Source: Gammaproteobacteria bacterium
GTDB lineage: Bacteria > Pseudomonadota > Gammaproteobacteria > GRL18
Assembly (NCBI GenBank): GCA_013139395.1
Contig: WTAX01000442.1
Coordinates: 1 to 5,274 of the forward strand
Direction of reading: 5' to 3'
Length of the DNA stretch: 5,274 bases
Shown piece after piece: positions 1 to 5,274 of this stretch (within the stretch, counting starts at the first letter, position 1; the number at the start of each line of letters is the position of its first letter). The translations under genes were made by a program, and so were the position numbers. The notes beneath the pieces were generated by a model that saw only the letters and a list, made by a program, of their open reading frames with translations, did no database searches and had not been told where the DNA came from.

Positions 1-36
1 ATGATGGATAACTGAATTATTTCATAATAAGTAAGC

Positions 37-65
37 ATGACTGGAAAATACAAACGGTGTACAAT
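37..65 (+). promoter_or_regulatory. Candidate sigma-70 promoter for the helix-turn-helix gene
   Basis: ATGACT (37-42, 4/6 to TTGACA) and TACAAT (60-65, 5/6 to TATAAT) are separated by exactly 17 bases. Transcription would begin near 72. That is downstream of the TTG at 68 and upstream of the ATG at 95, so this promoter favours ATG 95 as the true start. It is a pattern match only, in an AT-rich background where such matches arise by chance. Confidence 0.4.
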
Positions 66-94
66 GATTGGACAATCACAAACTTAAAAATACA

Positions 95-520
95 ATGAAA
101 AACACATCACGATTAACTATCACTGAAGCAATAGCTCTATCAGGCATATCAAGAAGCCAATTCTATTCAAAGTATATAAATAATGGACGATTAAGCAAAT
201 CTAAGGATGCTCATGGTAAGTTATATATTGAAAAATCTGAACTTTACAGGGTATTTCCAGATATTAAAACAGTTGAAGAGAGTACAGACTGTTGCTCTAA
301 AATAAACACTTTAGAACAACAATGTGTACTACTAGAACTGGAAAATAAATATTTAAAAGATCAGCTTGAACATTATAAATTACTTGAACAAAAAAGTTTT
401 GAACGTGAAAAATCTCTACAATTGACAATAAATCATTATCAACAATCCCTGCCAAATCCAGATAAAAAACATAAATCAGACAAGAAAAAACATAAAAAGA
501 CAAAAAAGAACAAGAGGTAA
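95..520 (+). CDS. Small helix-turn-helix / coiled-coil DNA-binding protein with lysine-rich tail (plasmid-accessory type)
   Basis: A 141-residue protein, probably a DNA-binding accessory or regulatory protein acting in the cytoplasm. Residues 6-54 form an excisionase/MerR-like helix-turn-helix (LTITEAIALSGISRSQFY, then a turn and a short wing ending IEKSELYRVF). Residues 68-117 have the heptad-like leucines and charges of a coiled coil, suggesting dimerisation. Residues 123-141 are almost all Lys and His, a tail suited to nonspecific nucleic-acid contact. From family knowledge, the layout 'HTH, SEL-RVF, coiled coil, basic end' closely resembles the small DNA-binding protein encoded beside Rep_3 initiators on Acinetobacter and Moraxella-type plasmids. 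No rep gene is visible here, so that role is inference. The frame is also open from a TTG at 68, adding nine residues, but the domain fits the ATG at 95 and the candidate promoter would initiate after the TTG. Neither start has a convincing Shine-Dalgarno site. It converges on the minus-strand gene ending at 622. Sure of a real gene, unsure of its job. Confidence 0.8.
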   Translation: MKNTSRLTITEAIALSGISRSQFYSKYINNGRLSKSKDAHGKLYIEKSELYRVFPDIKTVEESTDCCSKINTLEQQCVLLELENKYLKDQLEHYKLLEQKSFEREKSLQLTINHYQQSLPNPDKKHKSDKKKHKKTKKNKR

Positions 521-567
521 TTTTAAGCCGATGAAGATGGGATATTTGAAATTATAGAAAAATAACA

Positions 568-602
568 AATAAAATGTGAGGTCTGAACTTTCACATTTTA
601 TT
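568..602. terminator. Bidirectional intrinsic terminator between convergent genes
   Basis: A perfect 12-bp inverted repeat, AATAAAATGTGA (568-579) and TCACATTTTATT (591-602), has an 11-base loop that two G-U pairs could shorten. It lies 47 bases after the plus-strand stop at 520 and 19 bases after the minus-strand stop at 622. The second arm is T-rich read on the plus strand. Read on the minus strand, the stem is followed by TGTTATTTTTC, a good U-tract. The low G+C of the stem makes it weaker than a textbook terminator, but the position between two gene ends supports the call. Confidence 0.65.
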
Positions 603-621
603 CTCATAATTCACAGGAAAT

Positions 622-945
622 TTAGTTTTTCTGTTTTGGTGTTAGTTTCTTTTTACAATTACCAAAATAAGTACTCGCTCCTTTGGGTGTTAATCCAACC
701 TCAGTAATAAACCTCTGGATAATATCTTTACGTTTGATTTTACCTGATTGTATATTATCCCACTGCTCTTCCATTATTTTCATCGCTCGTGAAGCTTTAC
801 TTGGAGTGTCAGGTTTCACTACAGTTTTTGTAATGGTTTCAGTAGATTGATTATTATCCCCTGACTTTGAAATCTGTTTAGTTGTAGTTCTTTCTGATTT
901 TTTATTCAGTGGTTGTTCTGTTTTTACTTTTTTGGCGATTGTCAT
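622..945 (-). CDS. Small basic protein of unknown function with conserved-looking C-terminal helical domain
   Basis: A 107-residue, strongly basic protein that I cannot name. Residues 1-48 are a Lys/Thr/Ser-rich, probably disordered stretch. Residues 49-100 look like a folded helical unit containing KRKDIIQRFITEVGLTPKG followed by ASTYFGNCKKK. The 'RKDII..FI.E.GLT..GASTY...CKKK' pattern recalls short uncharacterised proteins of marine gammaproteobacteria and could be a helix-turn-helix with GLTPKGASTYF as second helix. This is recollection, not a search result. The start is well supported: GGAGAGAG (complement of 949-956) lies three bases before the ATG, its GGAG core seven bases before. The ATG overlaps the TGA of an upstream open remnant as ATGA, the mark of a formerly coupled operon. 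No membrane segment or signal peptide is seen. No promoter is obvious upstream, so current expression is uncertain. The transcript would end in the inverted repeat at 568-602. Confidence 0.75.
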   Translation of the reverse strand: MTIAKKVKTEQPLNKKSERTTTKQISKSGDNNQSTETITKTVVKPDTPSKASRAMKIMEEQWDNIQSGKIKRKDIIQRFITEVGLTPKGASTYFGNCKKKLTPKQKN

Positions 946-1073
946 TGTCTCTCTCCAGTAGTTAATTGATACCAGAGAGCATCACCATAATTTTGGTTTA
1001 AGACAACAGGGTACTTACCATTTTTAATGGCAGCTTGGTAATCTAAAGTAGAACTATTGTAGTCACTATTGAC
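942..1073 (-). pseudogene. C-terminal remnant of an unidentified gene, overlapping the next start as ATGA
   Basis: A 43-codon open stretch on the minus strand, ending in TGA at 942-944. It reads, in part, DYQAAIKNGKYPVVLNQ then NYGDALWYQLTTGERQ. The composition is protein-like (balanced charges, spaced aromatics, no low complexity). It has no ATG, GTG or TTG codon in frame; the upstream boundary is an in-frame TAG at 1074-1076 and another stop lies soon after. The four-base ATGA overlap with the well-formed start of the 107-residue gene, whose Shine-Dalgarno site lies inside this remnant, argues that this is the true 3' end of a former upstream operon partner and not chance. The 5' part has been lost, with the break near 1073. 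I do not recognise the family. Confidence 0.55.
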
Positions 1074-1195
1074 CTAAAGCCGAAAATTAGCTTTTCCTTA
1101 TTTAATTTAGTATGGGTGAAAAGCGGTTATTTCATGAGTCAAACAAATTGTTTATTCCAATCTAATATTCTAATTTTTACCATCCTTAACTCAGT

Positions 1196-1288
1196 CGCTC
1201 TTTGTACTTAGCGGCGATTCGCCAACTTTTACCTGAAGATTATCCTGAGCAAAAAGCAGCTATTTCTCCCTCTCACTTTCAAATGTAA
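1196..1288 (+). pseudogene. Possible C-terminal remnant of an unidentified gene
   Basis: A stretch open since the TAA at 1187-1189 and ending in TAA at 1286-1288. It reads LYLAAIRQLLPEDYPEQ followed by KAAISPSHFQM, which has the helix and charge pattern of a real protein end. Its first half is locally richer in G+C than the flanks. The only candidate starts are the TTG at 1202 and an ATG as the last codon, and no ribosome site precedes it, so it would be a fragment. It is short enough to be chance, and I do not recognise a family. Confidence 0.3.
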
Positions 1289-1365
1289 AGTCCAATGGAC
1301 TCTTTGCCTGCTTAATCGTTCTACTCTGCAAAGTATGACATTATTTAACACAGCTGACTATTAAC

Positions 1366-1393
1366 TTGACAGTACCGAAAAATGCCATTGAAT
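1366..1393 (+). promoter_or_regulatory. Candidate promoter upstream of the GGDEF-EAL gene
   Basis: A consensus -35 hexamer TTGACA (1366-1371) is followed after 16 bases by TTGAAT (1388-1393, 4/6 to TATAAT). It would give a leader of about 80 bases before the ATG at 1480. A second -10-like TATACT occurs at 1439-1444 but has no matching -35. The perfect -35 is the main support. Confidence 0.3.
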
Positions 1394-1479
1394 TTCCTAT
1401 CCTTAATTCTCCAGTATAGGTAGCAGATTAATACAAATTATACTATTATTTTAAAATCGATGTAAATAATGAGGATTGA

Positions 1480-4458
1480 ATGCATTTCAAACAGTTTTAT
1501 TCTAGTTTAAAAACAAACCTGAGTCGGATATCAATTAAAGTTAAACTGGGATTTGTTCTGGTTTTCTGTGCTGTGTTTACGCCGATTTTCTTGGTGGCAT
1601 ATACTGCGGCTTTAGAAGAAAAGGCATTACTTGTAAAACAAAGATTAGCGACTCAGCACAGCCTGGAAATCAAAAGTCAGTTTATTACAAATTTATTTGA
1701 AAGCACTGTGCGTAATGTCATTTTTCTTACTCAAGTTCCCACAGTACGAATATTTAGCAGCATAGACTTTCTTGGTGAGAGAAAGGATCTTGAAAACAGA
1801 ATGCTGGATCAGTTTTCTAAAATCAACTCAACAGAAGTTTTTATCGATTTTTTAAAAAGCAACCTTCTTTATCAGCAACTAACCTATCTGGATAATAGTG
1901 GTGTAGAAAGACTTAAAATTAATCAGCAACAAGGGGAAATATCACTAATTGACGATGAACTGCTTGTGGAACGAGCGGATCAAACATTTTTCAATAAGAC
2001 TATGGCCTTATCAAAAGGTGAAGTTTATATTTCTGCTATTGAATTTTTTGATGATCAGGAAACCGATAAGAATAATCTATATCCTGTTATACGCCTTGCA
2101 ACACAGGTTTATGACAAACAAGAGCAATTACAAGGTGTTCTTGTTATTAGTGTCTCAGGACAAATTTTATTGAATGTCACTCAAGATTCAATGCTAAAAA
2201 ATGGCTTAACTTTTGTCATTGATTCAGACGGATATTATCTTCTTCACCCGGATGTAAGTAAAAGCTGGAGTAAATTGAGAGGTAATCAATATACTTTACA
2301 AAGTGATCTTCCTGGCTTTAATAACAAATTGAATCATCTATTAAGCAATAGCCCTCAACATAGTCTTATACAAGATAATGAAGTTTTTTTCTCTCCTGTT
2401 ATTACCAAATTTAATAAAATTAAGACATGGTATATCGTAAAAATTATTCCTTCGAGCTTATTTCTGGAGTCAACTCAACTTTATTTTTTTATTGTTCTGG
2501 TTATTAGTATTTTGGGCATATTTATTTCCTTATATTTAGGCTATTCATTAGCAAAGTTCTGGTTGCTTAATCCTTTAAAAGAACTGATCAAGATGACAAA
2601 CAGTATAGCAAACGGAGACTATGTCACCCTGGCGCTGGAAGATAATCAAAAAAATGAAATTGGAGAATTATTTCTATCATTCAATCAAATGAGCATAGCG
2701 CTTAGCAAGGCCCAACAAGAACGAAAGAAACATATTGATAGTTTAAATAAAGAAATTTCGGAACGTAAAAAAATAGAATCCGATTTATTATTACACCGAA
2801 CATTTTTTGAACAATCGACTGATGCGATGTTTATTGCCGATGATAACTCACTCATCACTTATGTTAATCCTGCATTCAGTGAAATAACGGGCTATAGCAG
2901 TAAAGAGGTTATCGGTAATAAAACAGAACTATTGCACTCAACCAAAAATGATGAAAAATTCTATCAAAAAATTTGGGGGAAAGTGAATAAAAATGGTTAC
3001 TGGCAGGGTGAAATTTGGGAACGTAGAAAAGGAAAAGAGAACTTTCCCGCGCTACAAACGATCAATGCGATTAAAAACGAAAATGGTGAAACTCACTATG
3101 TATCAATCTTTAAAGATATGTCCAATCTTAAAGAAAAAGAGAATGAATTGTGGAAACTCGCTCATTTTGATCAATTAACCAATTTAGCCAATCGTAAGTT
3201 ATTAGAAGAACGTATTAATAGTGCATTGTCTGAAGCCTACAGACATAAATCGATAGGTGCACTGATTTTTATGGACTTGGATAACTTTAAACATATTAAT
3301 GATTCCCTGGGACACAATCATGGCGATCTTGTGCTCCAGGAAATTGCTCGAAGGTTAAAGGCTGTTACTCGAAGTAATGATACGGTGGCCCGATTAGGTG
3401 GTGATGAATATATTATTCTGCTGACGAATTTATCTGATAATATCAAGGAAGCAAGCAATATTACCACCTCAGTGATTGAAAAAATGTTTCAATCCTTAAA
3501 AACACCATGCGTCATTAAAGGGCATGAGTTACATGTTACGACCAGCATGGGTGTTGTGCTGTTTCCAGAGGATGGTAACACACCACAAAAGTTACTCAAA
3601 CAAGCGGATACCGCTATGTATTCAGCTAAGGACAAAGGAAAAAATACCTTTAGCTTTTACCACTCTGACATGCAGGCAATGGCTGATAAGCGATTACTTA
3701 TAGAGAGAGAATTAAGGCAGGCACTTAAAAATGATGATCTGGTTGTTTACTATCAAGCACAATATAATCAAGCTCATGAGTTAATCGGTTTTGAAGCATT
3801 GGTCAGATGGATACACCCTGAACGTGGACTCATCTCACCAAAAGATTTTATACCTATGGCAGAAGAAAGTGATCTGATAATGGAAATTGGTGACAAAATA
3901 TTTTCTGATGTCTGTGATTTTCTTGTTATGGCTGAAAAGAGCGGTCAAATTATCCCTCAAATTTCTATCAATATCAGTCCAAGACAATTTTCTAGTCTGA
4001 ATTTTATTGATTGGATCAATTCATTTATAGACAAAACCGGTGCTAACCCAAGCCAAATAATGCTGGAAATAACAGAAGGAATTATTATCAGAAACCTTGA
4101 GCGAACAATAAGTAATATGCAAATACTTAAAAATTCAGGATTTCGATTTTCGATTGATGATTTTGGAACGGGCTATTCTTCTCTCTCTTATTTAAAACAA
4201 TTGCCTATTGATGAATTAAAAATTGATCGTTCTTTTATCTGTGATATTGGATCGACCCAAGATAGTGTTGTTATTGTCGACACTATCGTTTCAATGGCCC
4301 GACATCTTAATTTAGAACTCATTGCAGAGGGCGTTGAAACAAAAGAGCAACTTGATTATCTGGTAAAATGTGGCTGTAATGGTTTTCAAGGTTATTATTT
4401 TGGCTTGCCTGTACCAGGTGAACAAATAAAATTAGAAAAGCAAACTAAAACAAGTTAA
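1480..4458 (+). CDS. Transmembrane Cache-HAMP-PAS-GGDEF-EAL cyclic-di-GMP synthase/phosphodiesterase
   Basis: A 992-residue inner-membrane enzyme of cyclic-di-GMP turnover, acting on the switch between motile and sessile life. The start at 1480 has GAGG at 1471-1474, five bases upstream. Order: cytoplasmic end 1-22; membrane helix 23-45; periplasmic double-Cache sensor about 46-333, with IRLATQVYD (204-212) and DSDGYYLLHPD (248-258); membrane helix 334-356; HAMP about 357-408 (NPLKEL, then NEIGEL at 392-397); coiled coil 408-440; PAS about 441-550 (ITGYS, GYWQGEIW); GGDEF about 560-716; EAL about 735-985. The GGDEF domain carries FDQLTNLANR, Asp599, the catalytic loop GGDEY at 640-644 and an inhibitory product site RSND at 631-634. 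The EAL domain carries EAL at 772-774, Asn831, Glu863, Asp893-Asp894 in DDFGTGYSS, Lys914, Glu950 and Gln970, all expected for activity. QAQ replaces the usual QPQ near the start of EAL. Both activities are therefore possible by motif; which one dominates, and what the Cache and PAS domains sense, cannot be read from sequence. No partner gene is adjacent, so it appears monocistronic. Confidence 0.96.
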   Translation: MHFKQFYSSLKTNLSRISIKVKLGFVLVFCAVFTPIFLVAYTAALEEKALLVKQRLATQHSLEIKSQFITNLFESTVRNVIFLTQVPTVRIFSSIDFLGERKDLENRMLDQFSKINSTEVFIDFLKSNLLYQQLTYLDNSGVERLKINQQQGEISLIDDELLVERADQTFFNKTMALSKGEVYISAIEFFDDQETDKNNLYPVIRLATQVYDKQEQLQGVLVISVSGQILLNVTQDSMLKNGLTFVIDSDGYYLLHPDVSKSWSKLRGNQYTLQSDLPGFNNKLNHLLSNSPQHSLIQDNEVFFSPVITKFNKIKTWYIVKIIPSSLFLESTQLYFFIVLVISILGIFISLYLGYSLAKFWLLNPLKELIKMTNSIANGDYVTLALEDNQKNEIGELFLSFNQMSIALSKAQQERKKHIDSLNKEISERKKIESDLLLHRTFFEQSTDAMFIADDNSLITYVNPAFSEITGYSSKEVIGNKTELLHSTKNDEKFYQKIWGKVNKNGYWQGEIWERRKGKENFPALQTINAIKNENGETHYVSIFKDMSNLKEKENELWKLAHFDQLTNLANRKLLEERINSALSEAYRHKSIGALIFMDLDNFKHINDSLGHNHGDLVLQEIARRLKAVTRSNDTVARLGGDEYIILLTNLSDNIKEASNITTSVIEKMFQSLKTPCVIKGHELHVTTSMGVVLFPEDGNTPQKLLKQADTAMYSAKDKGKNTFSFYHSDMQAMADKRLLIERELRQALKNDDLVVYYQAQYNQAHELIGFEALVRWIHPERGLISPKDFIPMAEESDLIMEIGDKIFSDVCDFLVMAEKSGQIIPQISINISPRQFSSLNFIDWINSFIDKTGANPSQIMLEITEGIIIRNLERTISNMQILKNSGFRFSIDDFGTGYSSLSYLKQLPIDELKIDRSFICDIGSTQDSVVIVDTIVSMARHLNLELIAEGVETKEQLDYLVKCGCNGFQGYYFGLPVPGEQIKLEKQTKTS

Positions 4459-4476
4459 TTTATTTTAAAGTGATGG

Positions 4477-4593
4477 CTACCAGCCACCGCCGCTTCCACC
4501 ACCGCCACTACCTGAGGATGATCTGGGTGCGGTTGAGGATAACGCAATGGCAGAGCTCAGAGCACAAATATCTACCCTCACTGAAAAAAATAT
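4477..4593 (-). pseudogene. C-terminal Gly/Ser-rich remnant of a DUF2207/TPM-type membrane protein
   Basis: Read on the minus strand, this frame ends ALSSAIALSSTAPRSSS followed by GSGGGGSGGGW and a TAG stop at 4477-4479. A serine-rich run passing into glycine-rich repeats and a terminal Trp is typical of the C-terminus of DUF2207 and TPM-domain (YgcG-like) membrane proteins. Only about 30 codons look genuine. Upstream the frame degenerates and meets TGA at 4594-4596, with no credible start, so the rest of the gene is gone. It converges on the GGDEF-EAL gene, with 18 bases between the stops. A small hairpin TGGCT-ACC-AGCCA (4474-4486) overlaps the stop, and A/T-rich sequence follows on the minus strand. 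Alternative: the opposite strand is open from 4469 to 4672 (Pro-rich, then ELRAQISTLTEKNIQSVQERV) and could itself be a remnant. The Gly-rich ending followed at once by a stop makes the minus strand the better reading. Confidence 0.5.
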
Positions 4594-4636
4594 TCAGTCA
4601 GTTCAGGAGCGTGTTCGCCTGCGAGTGCTCAAAGTT

Positions 4637-4846
4637 TCAAGCGTAGCGGCCAGCATGAGGCTTAAGCAGTGAAACCAGTGTCTGTACCACCTCAGAAGGC
4701 GTGTAGAATTCACCACCTTTCTTACCAGCACTGTCAGCAAACATCTTAATCAAATATTCAATTGCCGGTTTATGGAAATTTACAGAGTGTAGGTAAGTGA
4801 CTCCAAATTGGTGTTTTAGGTCATATGTGTAATCCATTATAGACAC
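4637..4846 (-). pseudogene. hsdM: Fragment of type I restriction-modification methyltransferase subunit HsdM
   Basis: A 69-residue open frame whose residues 29-66 match a hallmark stretch of HsdM: IEYLIKMFADSAGKKGGEF, then YTPSEVVQTLVSLLKPHAG. In intact type I methyltransferases this lies just before the S-adenosylmethionine motif (DPxxGSGG) and well before the catalytic NPPF/Y motif. Here the frame ends after KPHAG with three unrelated codons and a stop, so both motifs are absent. Residues 1-27 do not resemble HsdM, and neither the GTG at 4846 nor the ATG at 4837 has a ribosome site. The true homology covers only about 4649-4762, flanked on both sides by breakpoints. No hsdS or hsdR sequence is recognised nearby. 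This is a non-functional relic of a lost restriction-modification locus, not a working gene. Confidence 0.8.
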
Positions 4847-4886
4847 CCATTAAAAATCCATATCTATATGTTAAATTGTGGATGTC
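4842..4886. repeat. Imperfect inverted repeat with nested palindrome
   Basis: GACACCCA (4842-4849) pairs with TGGATGTC (4879-4886) at 7 of 8 positions across a 29-base loop. The loop contains a second small palindrome, CATAT-CT-ATATG (4859-4870). It lies at the start side of the hsdM relic and about 95 bases before the next gene. It could be a recombination scar, an operator or chance. Confidence 0.25.
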
Positions 4887-4923
4887 TTATTATTATGTCT
4901 GGGTATAGAACAGTAATGAATCA

Positions 4924-4952
4924 ATTACCTAAACCTTAAATAACGTTATAAT
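4924..4952 (+). promoter_or_regulatory. Promoter of the small membrane protein gene
   Basis: A perfect -10 hexamer TATAAT lies at 4947-4952. The best -35 at 17-base spacing is ATTACC (4924-4929, 3/6 to TTGACA), so the promoter would rely on its -10 or on an activator. Transcription would start near 4959, giving a leader of roughly 23 bases that includes the GGAG site at 4972-4975. Confidence 0.5.
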
Positions 4953-4981
4953 ACTGCTCCCTATTTATTCTGGAGAATGCT

Positions 4982-5274
4982 ATGGCTCACATCATCCCAA
5001 CATTGGCAGCAATTTTATTTCTTATTAGCTTTGCTTTATTTTTATTTACTGGATTCACTAAAAAGCATTTGTTTTTTTTCTTTGACCAAAAATGGGTCAC
5101 TGTCGTTATTGTTGTGCGTATAATCACCGGGTTCCTGATATTAGGCGCAGCGCCTGCAAGTGGAGCACCTGAATTGATGCTGGTTCTCGGTGCTGGTATT
5201 ATTTTTATTGCCTTTACAACACCCTTTGTTTCTGATGAAAAACTGGATGCTTTAGCGCAATGGTGGTTATCACT
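4982..5274 (+). CDS. Small multi-pass membrane protein of unknown function (3' end outside window)
   Basis: Ninety-seven codons are present and the frame is still open at the window edge. The start is firm: GGAG at 4972-4975 is six bases before the ATG, behind a consensus -10 box. Three hydrophobic helices are visible, at about residues 4-25 (rich in Phe and Leu), 38-57 and 64-82. Short polar loops separate them: TKKHLFFFFDQK between the first two and PASGAPE between the second and third. A more polar segment (SDEKLDALAQWW) begins at residue 84. This suggests an integral inner-membrane protein. I do not recognise the family and see no catalytic or transport signature. The lysines after helix 1 suggest, by the positive-inside rule, that this loop is cytoplasmic. 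It does not share an operon with anything seen here, because its left neighbours are minus-strand relics. Confidence 0.8.
   Translation, partial: MAHIIPTLAAILFLISFALFLFTGFTKKHLFFFFDQKWVTVVIVVRIITGFLILGAAPASGAPELMLVLGAGIIFIAFTTPFVSDEKLDALAQWWLS

Larger units (their letters stand above)
1074..1479. other. Gene-poor decayed interval
   Basis: About 400 bases without an intact gene. It holds a possible gene tail on the plus strand (1196-1288), a 17-codon ATG frame at 1112-1165 and a 25-codon ATG frame at 1134-1211, both without a ribosome site and too short to support. It also holds a short palindrome AGTCCA-A-TGGACT (1289-1301). The last 120 bases form the upstream region of the large signalling gene. 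No tRNA, CRISPR or complete insertion-sequence end is seen. The interval is best read as leftover sequence from deletions. Confidence 0.5.

Noticed and set aside
1..15. Short frame ATG ATG GAT AAC TGA at the window edge, possibly the end of a gene lying to the left
   Set aside because: Only four codons are visible, so nothing distinguishes a gene end from chance.
297..503. Minus-strand frame of 68 codons inside the helix-turn-helix gene
   Set aside because: It is antisense to a better-supported gene; its hydrophobic content is the complement of Lys/Asn/Glu codons and no ribosome site is present.
1134..1211. 25-codon hydrophobic ATG frame that could be a small membrane peptide or toxin
   Set aside because: It has no Shine-Dalgarno site, no promoter and no antisense RNA signature, and the region is decayed.
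1064..1386. Resembling stretches at 1064-1091 and 1356-1386 (both ACTATT.AC..., then CCGAAAA), possibly direct repeats flanking a lost element
   Set aside because: The match needs several gaps and mismatches in AT-rich sequence, and no target duplication or transposase is seen, so chance is likely.
1949..2173. 74-codon plus-strand frame inside the Cache domain
   Set aside because: It lies wholly within the 992-residue gene in another frame, with no independent start signal.
2993..3178. 61-codon plus-strand frame inside the PAS region
   Set aside because: It is a shadow of the large gene; its Lys/Met-rich composition reflects out-of-frame reading.
4473..4643. ATG-started plus-strand frame rich in His, Arg and Trp over the G+C-rich patch
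   Set aside because: The composition is typical of out-of-frame reading of Gly/Pro codons, and no ribosome site precedes the ATG.

Overview
The window is visibly AT-rich and most likely comes from a gammaproteobacterium. This rests on the membrane-bound Cache-HAMP-PAS-GGDEF-EAL protein, on Shine-Dalgarno sites of the GGAG/GAGG kind, and on small DNA-binding proteins of the sort found in plasmids and mobile regions of that class. Genus cannot be told. It is an accessory-looking stretch: one large intact signalling gene sits among small basic proteins and broken gene ends.

Left part (1-945): a small helix-turn-helix plus coiled-coil protein with a lysine-rich tail (95-520, +) converges on a 107-residue basic protein with a conserved-looking C-terminal half (622-945, -). 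Between them is a perfect 12-bp AT-rich inverted repeat (568-602) that can serve as terminator for both. The first protein resembles the accessory DNA-binding protein found beside replication initiators on Acinetobacter-type plasmids, so this part may derive from a plasmid or integrated element.

Decayed zone (942-1479): the minus-strand gene overlaps, as ATGA, the stop of a 43-codon open remnant with no start codon (942-1073). This is the tail of an older upstream gene that once formed a translationally coupled pair with it. A second possible gene tail of 31 codons lies on the plus strand (1196-1288). The rest is unassigned.

Centre (1480-4458, +): a 992-residue transmembrane cyclic-di-GMP enzyme with a periplasmic Cache sensor, HAMP, PAS, GGDEF (GGDEY, intact RxxD inhibitory site) and EAL (all expected catalytic residues present). 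By motif it should be able both to make and to degrade c-di-GMP.

Right part (4459-5274): two gene remnants on the minus strand. One is a glycine/serine-rich C-terminal tail ending in Trp, as in DUF2207/TPM-type membrane proteins (4477-4593). The other is a short piece of a type I restriction-modification methyltransferase, HsdM (4637-4846), cut off before the S-adenosylmethionine and catalytic motifs. The first of these and the junction between them are richer in G+C than the surroundings. A new plus-strand gene for a small three-helix membrane protein begins at 4982 behind a consensus -10 box and runs off the window.

No complete new system is evident. The notable content is the debris of three or four lost genes around a functional c-di-GMP enzyme, and two small DNA-binding-like proteins with mobile-element flavour.
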